Shown in pieces: positions 8,926 through 16,844 of a stretch of DNA of 64,000 nt (within the stretch, counting starts at the first letter, position 1; the number at the start of each line of letters is the position of its first letter). The translations under genes and the position numbers were made by a program. This stretch comes from Hungatella sp. GTDB taxonomy: Bacteria > Bacillota > Clostridia > Lachnospirales > Lachnospiraceae. The stretch covers positions 1-64,000 of the forward strand of contig WASS01000021.1 in the NCBI GenBank assembly GCA_009712635.1. The letters run 5' to 3'. The notes beneath the pieces are model-generated. The model searched no databases. It was not told the DNA's origin and worked only from the letters and a program-made list of their open reading frames with translations.

Positions 8926-10776
8926 ATGTGTGGAATTTCCGGATTCTATAACTCAAACCGGGATTACTTAAAAGATAAATCCTATTACACCCACGTGCTG
9001 GAGGATATGGCTGCCATTCAAAGACACCGGGGACCGGATGCGTCCGGCACCTGGCTGTTTGAGCATGGAGGACTGTCCCATGCCCGTTTGTCCATCATTG
9101 ACTTAACAAACGGCAGCCAGCCTATGAAAAAAACGGAAGCAGGGAAAACGTTTTGCATTGTATATAACGGAGAAATCTACAATACCGAAGAGCTGCGCAA
9201 TGATCTGATCAAGAAAGGCCACTCTTTTGACACTACCTGCGACACGGAAGTCATCCTTACCGGCTACATGGAATATGGTCCTGATTTTGCCAGACAGCTG
9301 AATGGGATCTTTGCCTACGCCATACAGGATCCATACCGGGAATGCCTCTGTTTATGCAGGGACCGCGCCGGAGTAAAGCCCTTATTTTATACCGTGCGGG
9401 ATGACGAAATTATCTTTGCATCTGAACTGAAGGGGATTTTTGCCTATCCGGGTATCCGTCCTTGTCTGGATCGAAGGGGATTAAACGAGGTATTTTCCAT
9501 CGGACCTGCCCGCACTCCGGGCTGCGGAGTTTTCAAAGATATGAAGGAACTGCTTCCCGGGCATATGCTTCTTTGCTCACAGGACGGCTTCCATTTAAAA
9601 TCCTACTGGAAACTGGAAAGCCATCCCCATGAGGACAGCTACGAGGAAACCATTGAAAAAACGTCATTTTTAGTCACGGACTCCATTAAACGGCAGATGG
9701 TTTCTGACGTGCCAATCTGCACCTTCTTATCGGGGGGTGTGGATTCCAGCATTGTTTCTGCAGTCTGTGCCGCAGAGCTGAAAAAACAGGGCAGAAGGCT
9801 TAATACCTTTTCCTTTGATTTTGTAAATAACGATCAGTATTTTAAAGCCAGTGCTTTTCAGCCCTCACAGGACCGGCCATTTGTGGATCTGATGGTAAAG
9901 TTTCTGGATTCTGATCATCACTATCTGGAGTGTGACAACTTAACCCAGGCAGACCGGCTTTACGATTCCGTTATGGCCCACGATTTGCCTGCTATGGGAG
10001 ACATTGATTCCTCCATGCTTCATTTCTGTTCCATGGTAAAACCTCATAATAAGGTGACTTTAACAGGAGAATGCGCCGATGAAATCTTTGGCGGTTATCC
10101 ATGGTTTCACAGAGAAGACTGTTTTAAAGCCCATGCATTCCCCTGGACCATGGATTTGCAGCCCCGTAAGTCATTGTTGAATGACGAATTTTTAAATTAT
10201 TTAAATATGGATGAATATGTAATGGAAACCTATGAAAAATCAGTTGCTGAGACTCCCTTACTGGCGGAAGACAGTCCCACAGAAGCCAGAAGGCGGGAGA
10301 TTTCCTATCTGAACCTGCGCTGGTTTATGCAGACACTTTTAAACCGTATGGACCGGGACAGCATGTATTCCGGGCTGGAAGCCAGAGTTCCCTTTGCAGA
10401 CCACAGGATTATTGAATACGTCTGGAACGTTCCCTGGGATATGAAGACAAGAGACGGAGTGGTGAAAAACCTCCTTCGTCAGGCAGGCAGGGGACTTTTA
10501 CCAGATGAAATTCTCTTCCGCAGAAAATCTCCTTACCCCAAAACCTATGATACCAATTACGAAGCGCTTCTCATAACCAGAGTGCAGGAAATGATGTCTG
10601 ACAGCAAAGCGCCGGTTATGGAATTCCTTGATAAGAATAAACTGGAGCATTTTCTGGCAAAGCCTTCCGATTATGGAAAGCCCTGGTATGGGCAGTTAAT
10701 GGCAGGACCCCAGATGCTTGCCTACCTTCTCCAGATTAATTACTGGCTGGAGATCTACTCCATTGGAATTGTATAG
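8926..10776 (+). CDS. asnB: Asparagine synthase (glutamine-hydrolysing)
   Basis: A 616-residue two-domain enzyme that makes asparagine from aspartate, ATP and glutamine. The chosen ATG at 8926, preceded by AAGGAGGAG, puts the nucleophile at Cys2 (MCGISGF) of the Ntn glutaminase domain, as required. That domain runs to about residue 215 (RHRGPD, YNGEIYN). The synthetase domain has the pyrophosphate loop SGGVDSS near residue 268, then TGECADEIFGGYPWF and RVPFADHRI. A longer upstream frame exists but would bury the N-terminal cysteine. The length and the extended C-terminus resemble the AsnB/AsnO forms of Firmicutes. It follows the transporter gene and precedes a MerR regulator gene in the same direction. 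Confidence 0.93.
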   Translation: MCGISGFYNSNRDYLKDKSYYTHVLEDMAAIQRHRGPDASGTWLFEHGGLSHARLSIIDLTNGSQPMKKTEAGKTFCIVYNGEIYNTEELRNDLIKKGHSFDTTCDTEVILTGYMEYGPDFARQLNGIFAYAIQDPYRECLCLCRDRAGVKPLFYTVRDDEIIFASELKGIFAYPGIRPCLDRRGLNEVFSIGPARTPGCGVFKDMKELLPGHMLLCSQDGFHLKSYWKLESHPHEDSYEETIEKTSFLVTDSIKRQMVSDVPICTFLSGGVDSSIVSAVCAAELKKQGRRLNTFSFDFVNNDQYFKASAFQPSQDRPFVDLMVKFLDSDHHYLECDNLTQADRLYDSVMAHDLPAMGDIDSSMLHFCSMVKPHNKVTLTGECADEIFGGYPWFHREDCFKAHAFPWTMDLQPRKSLLNDEFLNYLNMDEYVMETYEKSVAETPLLAEDSPTEARRREISYLNLRWFMQTLLNRMDRDSMYSGLEARVPFADHRIIEYVWNVPWDMKTRDGVVKNLLRQAGRGLLPDEILFRRKSPYPKTYDTNYEALLITRVQEMMSDSKAPVMEFLDKNKLEHFLAKPSDYGKPWYGQLMAGPQMLAYLLQINYWLEIYSIGIV

Positions 10777-10882
10777 ATTCTGTTAGTATTTTGTAAGCAT
10801 AGAAAGAAAACCGTAAGGGAAATTTGTCACAATTTGTGATAGAATAACAGTGGCAATAACAGACTGAACGCGAGGAATTAGC

Positions 10883-11674
10883 ATGAAGAAGTACAGCATT
10901 GGAGAAGTCTCCCTTCGGTTAGGTTTAAGCCGCGATACCCTTCGGTTTTATGAAAAAAAGGGTATCATACAGCCGAAAAAAGAGGAAAATGGTTACCGAA
11001 GCTATACCTATGATGACATCAGCAGGCTGTTAAGCATTATGTATTACCGCAGACTTAATTTCAGCCTGGAAGACATTGAGCGGATTCTTTATAAAAGTTC
11101 CATTCATTCAAGCCGCTCCATGATTCAGAAAAAAATTACAGAAGAAAAACAACAGCTGGAACTTCACCGGCAGTCGCTGGTGCATTTAAACCTGTTGAAA
11201 ATCACTTACGATAACGTGAAGCAGGGTCTGGATCAATACCAGACCAAACCGCTTCTCACCCATTACAGGATCAAGGACTGCGAAGAGATCAACCGTCTTG
11301 GAATCCCTGACTTATGTGCTCCATTTCAGGAATACACAATTAAGGATAAACACGCGAAACTCCGGGACGAATTCTTTCTTCTTTCAGAAGAAACTTCCTC
11401 AGTGATGAGGCTGAATCCTGATTTAAAACGCTTTCCTGTCCTGAAATGGGAAACCTGTGTTTACACCGTTCTTGCGTCCGACTCTCTTGTTCCTGATGAA
11501 GAGAAGATGCTAAAGGCAGCTGAATGGGCTAAGGAACAGGGTTATTCTCTCACAGGAACTGCTTATTGCGGCCCTGTCATGGGCTGCGCTCCAGAACAGC
11601 AAAAAGAAGAAACAGAAGGGGATTCAGATAAAACCATTCATTATCTGGAACTGTATCTTCCTGTTTCTCAGTAA
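10883..11674 (+). CDS. MerR family transcriptional regulator with GyrI-like effector domain
   Basis: A 263-residue regulator. Residues 1-70 are a MerR winged helix (YSIGEVSLRLGLSRDTLRFYEKKGII, split here by the helix-turn), followed by the dimerisation coiled coil (about 75-120). The C-terminal part ends in IHYLELYLPV, the pattern of GyrI/BmrR-type small-molecule binding domains. Such proteins usually respond to lipophilic or cationic compounds. It is 106 bases after asnB; whether it controls the permease-asnB pair or only itself cannot be told. The stop is followed at once by a bidirectional terminator. Confidence 0.85.
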   Translation: MKKYSIGEVSLRLGLSRDTLRFYEKKGIIQPKKEENGYRSYTYDDISRLLSIMYYRRLNFSLEDIERILYKSSIHSSRSMIQKKITEEKQQLELHRQSLVHLNLLKITYDNVKQGLDQYQTKPLLTHYRIKDCEEINRLGIPDLCAPFQEYTIKDKHAKLRDEFFLLSEETSSVMRLNPDLKRFPVLKWETCVYTVLASDSLVPDEEKMLKAAEWAKEQGYSLTGTAYCGPVMGCAPEQQKEETEGDSDKTIHYLELYLPVSQ

Positions 11675-11681
11675 TTCATGC

Positions 11682-11722
11682 AAAAAGTCCCGTCTGGCTA
11701 TTGGCCGGACCGGGACTTTCTG
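11682..11722. terminator. Bidirectional terminator between merR and the esterase gene
   Basis: AAAGTCCCGTCTGGC pairs with GCCGGACCGGGACTTT around a TATTG loop, with A-rich and T-rich flanks on the two sides. It includes the stop codon and last codons of the minus-strand esterase gene (stop at 11698). Confidence 0.8.
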
Positions 11723-13590
11723 TATGATAACATCGAAATTTCAAAAGGAGAAGCAGGCAGACCCGCTTCATTGTATAAAAGTCCCTTCTTTGGTGCATTA
11801 GACCAGCAGTATCGGAAGAAAACCGGCTGCTTTACCTCACTGCTGTGGATTCGGACCTGATTTTCGTTTATTTCTCCTGTCACAGGATAATAGACTCCGT
11901 CTGCACCTGCGATCTCAAACTCTTCCAGCCCTGTTCCTCCGCGGATAACAAGACCTTTTTTATCTTCTGTCTCAAAAATAAGAGTAATCCATTGCTCTGA
12001 CACATCAAAATCCGAAAGCCATGGACCCCGAAAGATCACACGCTCCCCGTATATCATGGCCCTTACTGCCAGCGACATACGATAAGCTGCCTCCCGCTTA
12101 TTAAGCGGATGAAGGTCGTTATCTTCCCCTAAATCCAGATTTACCGTAACTGCCACATTCTTTAATCCGCCTGCTTTTCTCTGTGCTTCCCTGATCCTTG
12201 GCCAGGCATCGTTCTTTTCATCCAGATCAATGGAAAAATTAGGAAGCTGGGCAATTACAAAGGGCAGACTCTCTTCCTTCCACATCTTTCTCCAAAGATG
12301 AATCATCTGCTGCAGCCGTTCCTCATAAGAATCCGGTCTCTCGTCATTGCTCTCTCCCTGATACCACAAAACGCCTTTTACCAGATAGGGAAAACAGGGC
12401 GCCAGCATCCCGTTATAAAGCCCGGTTGGTTTCTGGGACATTAAGTCCACTCTGGGCGCAGGTCCACCCACTGCTCTGCTTTGGTATTCCCATCTGCCAT
12501 CTAAGACAATGACTTCTTCCTCTGCAAATAAGGCATAAATCTTATCAGGAGTTACTCTTCCTGCCCCATTCTCACACACCAGGCAGATGCGGATCTCATT
12601 TTCCCCCGCTTTCAGCACACCTTCCGGGACGTTGTATTTTCTGGGCGGATACTGATATCCGGTCTCTCCCACCAGAACGCCGTTTACATAGGTTCTGTCG
12701 CTGTCTACCATGGTTCCCAGCCAGAGTCTTGCCTTTTTCCCCTCCAGATGTCCGGGCAGCATAATCCGCTTGCGAAACCAGATGACTCCATTAAAATGCT
12801 CCAGACCGAAATTCTTTAAAAATGCCGGAAGAGTTACTTCCTTCCAGCTGTTACCGTTCCAGTCCATGCTTTTTTCCAGATCTCTTACAGTCTCATACCA
12901 TTCCTCATATGCCTTTCTCTGCCCTGCCATTTTTTCCTCTAAAAGCTTCTGATTCTGGCATAGCTCCAGCTCTTTCTTCATATCAGGATACTGACTGACC
13001 GCTTCTTCTCCCAGCCAGGCTTCTACAGAAGATCCGCCAAGGCTTACATTAATAAGGCCAATGGGAACATTTCGATTCTCCCGCATGAATTTTCCGAAGA
13101 AATAAGAGACAGCGGAAAATTCTCCAATGGTATCAGGAGAACATTCCTTCCATGAAGCTTCCACGTGATCTTTTAAAGGCCCATGAAATTCATAGTTTTC
13201 TTTTACTTTATACAGCCGGAATCTGGCATCCCCCTGTTTTTCAAACTCTGTGGGATACCGGTCCTTTACCCGGTTCATGGGCAGTTCCATATTGGACTGT
13301 CCGCTGCAGATGAATACCTCCCCCAGATAAACATCTGCCACCCGAATTGTCTCACCGGATTCCCCGAACAATTCCATGATAAAGGGTCCGCCTGGCTGTA
13401 AGTGATGAAAGTAAGCTTCCCAGTTTCCGTCTCCATCTGCCCTGCAGCTGATTTCCTGGTCCAAAAGCCGCAGAGAGACGCCTTCACCCGGAGCCGCAAG
13501 GCCCCAGATTCTTGTTCTCTCTCCAGTCTGCAGGACACAGCCGTGGCTGATCAGTTTGGGAAGCATAAGTCGTTTTTCCTTATTTTCCAT
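11698..13590 (-). CDS. Sialate O-acetylesterase-family carbohydrate esterase (SASA domain)
   Basis: A protein of about 630 residues. The serine motif FICSGQSNMELPM and the later VLWYQGESN block are the hallmarks of the SASA/DUF303 SGNH-type acetylesterases; between them lies a galactose-binding-like beta sandwich (about 270-370), an arrangement common in this family. There is no signal peptide, so it should act inside the cell. As the last gene of an operon with GH67 alpha-glucuronidase and an ABC importer, it most likely removes acetyl groups from imported xylo-oligosaccharides rather than from sialic acid; this is inference from context. A GTG at 13596 directly follows the permease stop, but ATG 13590 is better spaced from AAAGGA. 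Confidence 0.8.
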   Translation of the reverse strand: MENKEKRLMLPKLISHGCVLQTGERTRIWGLAAPGEGVSLRLLDQEISCRADGDGNWEAYFHHLQPGGPFIMELFGESGETIRVADVYLGEVFICSGQSNMELPMNRVKDRYPTEFEKQGDARFRLYKVKENYEFHGPLKDHVEASWKECSPDTIGEFSAVSYFFGKFMRENRNVPIGLINVSLGGSSVEAWLGEEAVSQYPDMKKELELCQNQKLLEEKMAGQRKAYEEWYETVRDLEKSMDWNGNSWKEVTLPAFLKNFGLEHFNGVIWFRKRIMLPGHLEGKKARLWLGTMVDSDRTYVNGVLVGETGYQYPPRKYNVPEGVLKAGENEIRICLVCENGAGRVTPDKIYALFAEEEVIVLDGRWEYQSRAVGGPAPRVDLMSQKPTGLYNGMLAPCFPYLVKGVLWYQGESNDERPDSYEERLQQMIHLWRKMWKEESLPFVIAQLPNFSIDLDEKNDAWPRIREAQRKAGGLKNVAVTVNLDLGEDNDLHPLNKREAAYRMSLAVRAMIYGERVIFRGPWLSDFDVSEQWITLIFETEDKKGLVIRGGTGLEEFEIAGADGVYYPVTGEINENQVRIHSSEVKQPVFFRYCWSNAPKKGLLYNEAGLPASPFEISMLSYRKSRSGQ

Positions 13591-13596
13591 AGACAC

Positions 13597-14472
13597 CTAT
13601 CCTTTCGCACCCGTAGAAGTGATTCCTTCCACAAAATACTTCTGAGCTGCAAAAAACAGGATCAGAGCCGGAAGCAGAGCAAGAAATGACATGGCAAGAA
13701 TCTGATTCCATTCCACAATTCCGCTGCTTTGATCGATAGACATCTTTAGTGCCAGCGCAACCGGATATTTGGATAAGCTGGTGACGTAAATAAGGGGCCC
13801 TAAAAAATCGTTAAAGCTCCAGATAAACTGGAAAATAGTACAGCTGACAATTGCCGGTTTTAAGGCAGGCAGCAGAATGCGAATCAGGATCTCAAAGGAA
13901 TTGCATCCATCCACAGTAGCCGCCTCATCAAGATAGGTGGGAATGGACCGGAGAAACTGAATCAGCATGAAAACAAAGAATGGTTCATTGGCAAATATAG
14001 TAGGTGCAATTAATGGAACATAGGTGTCTAAAAGTCCAAGATTCTTCCAAAGCAGATAAAGCGGTATTCTTGTTACCACTGCCGGGAGAAACATGGTTGC
14101 CATAAGTAATGAGAAGAAAAATTTCTTAAATGGAAACTGGAATCTGGCAAACCCATAAGCAACCAGAGTGCTGGATATCAGGCAGAACAAAATCTTTGGT
14201 ATTACGTACTGAAACGTATTGAGAAAGAAGGTTGTAAATGTAAACTGGGTTCTTGTCTTCCAGCCTTCTATATACGGAGTGAAGTCTATTCTTTTGGGAA
14301 TAAAATTGACCGTTGTAAATATTTCATTATTGGTTTTAAAAGTTGCGCCTACCAGCCAGAGAATGGGATAGATCATGACAAGAGCCACTGCTGTCAATAT
14401 CCCATAACGTATTACTGCACTGACTATATTCTTGCGGCGCCTGCGTCTTTCTAACTTACTTAACCCGTTCAT
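13597..14472 (-). CDS. Carbohydrate ABC transporter permease (MalG/UgpE type)
   Basis: A 291-residue inner-membrane protein with six predicted membrane segments and the cytoplasmic EAA loop (DEAATVDGCNSFEI, then LPALKPA) that contacts the ATPase. It pairs with the permease encoded just upstream (11-base gap) to form the channel of a CUT1 importer. No ATP-binding subunit is encoded in the operon, so it probably uses a shared MsmX-like ATPase from elsewhere. ATG at 14472 has GGAGGGG upstream. Confidence 0.88.
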   Translation of the reverse strand: MNGLSKLERRRRRKNIVSAVIRYGILTAVALVMIYPILWLVGATFKTNNEIFTTVNFIPKRIDFTPYIEGWKTRTQFTFTTFFLNTFQYVIPKILFCLISSTLVAYGFARFQFPFKKFFFSLLMATMFLPAVVTRIPLYLLWKNLGLLDTYVPLIAPTIFANEPFFVFMLIQFLRSIPTYLDEAATVDGCNSFEILIRILLPALKPAIVSCTIFQFIWSFNDFLGPLIYVTSLSKYPVALALKMSIDQSSGIVEWNQILAMSFLALLPALILFFAAQKYFVEGITSTGAKG

Positions 14473-14483
14473 ATGTCCCCTCC

Positions 14484-15356
14484 TTAGTTCCCTTCATCAG
14501 AATAAAATACCCATTTGTTCTGTGTAGCGAAGAGAATTGCTGTTACAGCCATGATAATGATAAATAAAAGCCAGCTGGCCGCACTTGCATACCCCATGTT
14601 AAAAAACTTAAAGGCATTGTCATAAATGTACATGGAGGTCAGATAAGTCGCATTTAGCGGACCTCTTCCGGTGACCAGATAGGGACCGTTAAATTCCTGG
14701 AAGGCATTTACCATCTGCATAACCAGATTAAAGAAAATAGTGGGTGTAATGAGCGGAATAGTAATCCGGAAAAAAGAATAAAGCCGGGAAGATCCATCCA
14801 CACTTGCTGCCTCGTACAGTTCCTGTGGCACATCTTTTAATGCCGCCAGAAAGATCAGCATAGAAGACCCAAACTGCCAGACTTTCAATAAAACAATGAC
14901 AGACATTGCTCCATTTGGTGAAGATAACCATGGTATGGGAGCCGCTCCAAAAATACCGATAAAACGGTTGATAAAACCATCTTGCTGAAATAAAAACCGC
15001 CAAAGCACGGCTACTGCAACATTTCCTCCCAATAAAGACGGAATATAATAAGCAGTACGATAAAAATTAATGCCCTTCAGCTGAAAATTAAGGATATAGG
15101 CAATAAACAAAGCAAAGGAAAGCTGAAGTGGTACGGTAAATATTGTATACTTTATAGTGGCAGTCAGGGTTGACCGAAAATCAGCATTCCGGAACAGATC
15201 TATATAATTTCCGAATCCTACAAAGTTGGGTTTCCGTACAAGATTATAATCAGTAAAGCTGATAACAAGTGCATTCACAAAAGGATATAATGTTAAAAAT
15301 ATTATACCTGCCAGCCATGGAAGAATATATAACAATCCGATTTTACTATGTTTCAA
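14484..15356 (-). CDS. Carbohydrate ABC transporter permease (MalF/UgpA type)
   Basis: A 290-residue permease with six membrane segments and the EAA motif (YEAASVDGSSRLYSF followed by ITIPLITP). It starts with TTG at 15356, which sits seven bases after AGGAGG; there is no suitable in-frame ATG nearby, so the TTG start is convincing. It lies between the binding-protein gene, from which it is separated by a stem-loop at 15378-15410, and the second permease gene. Confidence 0.88.
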   Translation of the reverse strand: MKHSKIGLLYILPWLAGIIFLTLYPFVNALVISFTDYNLVRKPNFVGFGNYIDLFRNADFRSTLTATIKYTIFTVPLQLSFALFIAYILNFQLKGINFYRTAYYIPSLLGGNVAVAVLWRFLFQQDGFINRFIGIFGAAPIPWLSSPNGAMSVIVLLKVWQFGSSMLIFLAALKDVPQELYEAASVDGSSRLYSFFRITIPLITPTIFFNLVMQMVNAFQEFNGPYLVTGRGPLNATYLTSMYIYDNAFKFFNMGYASAASWLLFIIIMAVTAILFATQNKWVFYSDEGN

Positions 15357-15377
15357 AAAGCTCCCTCCTTCGATTCA

Positions 15378-15410
15378 GTCACGCAGAAGAATCTCATTCC
15401 TCTGCGTGAC
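15378..15410 (-). promoter_or_regulatory. Intercistronic stem-loop between binding-protein and permease genes
   Basis: GTCACGCAGA (15378-15387) pairs perfectly with TCTGCGTGAC (15401-15410). No T run follows on the minus strand, so this is more likely a mRNA-stabilising or processing element than a terminator; it would keep binding-protein transcript in excess over permease transcript. Confidence 0.6.
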
Positions 15411-15436
15411 GACTTAACCAGCAGTTTATTCTGCTA

Positions 15437-16786
15437 TTATTTGTATTGCTGTTTCAGCTTGGCATTTTCCTCGCTGATGGCATCAAAGATTGCTTTTGCT
15501 GCATCATCTGCACTGCTCTGTCCAAATTCGAATTTCTCGTAATTTTTGTCGTATGCGTCTGTAAATTTGGCATTCTCAAAAATCGGAGAGTTATTGATTA
15601 CTTTTGCATTGGCAGTAAAGTCATAAGCATCTTTTACAACACCGGTAATCTGACCGTCTGCTTCCAGGGAAGCTTTTGCTGCCTTTGAAGCAACCATTCC
15701 TCTGGTGGAACCCATTAATTTCGTTCCTTCCGGATCATTTAAAATGTACTGTAAGAATTCTGCTGCAGCCTTTGGATTCTTGGAATCCTTTGAAATTGCA
15801 AAGGTTAAAGATGGTTTTGCCATAGTTCCCTCAAATTTTGCTCCATCAATTACTGGAAGCGGTGCAATCGCCAGCTGGTCGCCTTTATCCGATAAGGTTT
15901 TGGCATTGGAAGCAATTCCGCCGGTCCATTCTAAGACCCCGGCATAACCGCCGTTGATAAATTTAGCGTTCTGAGCGATACTTACAGGCTCATTGCCTAC
16001 ATTTTCAATGTAGTCTTTTCTGGAGCAGAATACATGGGCATCTGCCAGATCTTTATACCAGATCAGCGCATCTTTATAATCTTCCTGTGTATAATTCATG
16101 CTTAAATCATCGGCAAACTCTCCCTTGCCTGTCTTCTGCTGCAGATAGTAGATGGCAGCAAAACGGAATGTGGGGCTGACAATTAAATAAGAGTTGGGAT
16201 CTGCTTTTGTAAATGCTTCTGCCGCTTTCTTATATTCGTCAAAGGTCTTTGGCAGCTCCTTGATTCCGGCTCTTTCAAATGCAGACTTGTTCAAATAAAA
16301 TCCAAGGGTATTCTGACCATATGGAATAGCCTGCATCTTACCTGCTCTCTGGCCGAATTTTAAAAACTCCGGATCATACTGGCTGAAATCAAAGATGTCC
16401 TTTACCTGATCCAAATCATAAAATCCATTGCCATCAGGGCTGTACTGAAGAACCCATGGATAGTTTACTGTCATGATGTCCGCTGCAGTCCCTCCTGCAT
16501 AACGGGTGGCAAATGTCTCTTCCAGATTACCAAAGCCGGATGGCTCTCCTGTTACTTTAATTTTTCCTGCATGAGCGGTATTAAACGCATCAATTGCTTT
16601 CTGAGTCGCCTGGTGACGGTCATCATTTCCCCACCAGGAAAAGTTTAAAGCCACCTCTCCCCCTGCATCTTTTCCTGCTGTTTCTCCTTTGGCCGGCTCT
16701 GCGGTCTTACTGCTGCATCCGGTTGCCAGCATACTGGCTGCAAGTATTGCAGCACACATCATTCCTGTTGTTTTCCTCATACCCAT
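15437..16786 (-). CDS. Sugar ABC transporter substrate-binding lipoprotein
   Basis: A 449-residue family 1 binding protein. From the chosen ATG (16786, GGAGGAG seven bases upstream; a longer start at 16807 lacks this) it begins MGMRKTTGMM and has a lipobox ending LATGC at about residue 24, so it is a membrane-tethered lipoprotein. The mature part has the usual two-lobe pattern with NFSWWGNDDRHQ near the start. In an operon with GH67 and an acetylesterase its ligand is probably an aldouronic (methylglucuronate-bearing) xylo-oligosaccharide; this is inferred. Confidence 0.88.
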   Translation of the reverse strand: MGMRKTTGMMCAAILAASMLATGCSSKTAEPAKGETAGKDAGGEVALNFSWWGNDDRHQATQKAIDAFNTAHAGKIKVTGEPSGFGNLEETFATRYAGGTAADIMTVNYPWVLQYSPDGNGFYDLDQVKDIFDFSQYDPEFLKFGQRAGKMQAIPYGQNTLGFYLNKSAFERAGIKELPKTFDEYKKAAEAFTKADPNSYLIVSPTFRFAAIYYLQQKTGKGEFADDLSMNYTQEDYKDALIWYKDLADAHVFCSRKDYIENVGNEPVSIAQNAKFINGGYAGVLEWTGGIASNAKTLSDKGDQLAIAPLPVIDGAKFEGTMAKPSLTFAISKDSKNPKAAAEFLQYILNDPEGTKLMGSTRGMVASKAAKASLEADGQITGVVKDAYDFTANAKVINNSPIFENAKFTDAYDKNYEKFEFGQSSADDAAKAIFDAISEENAKLKQQYK

Positions 16787-16844
16787 TTCTAAACTCCTCC
16801 TTCTCATTAATTATTGATTTATTATGAATAAACTAAGATGACTG

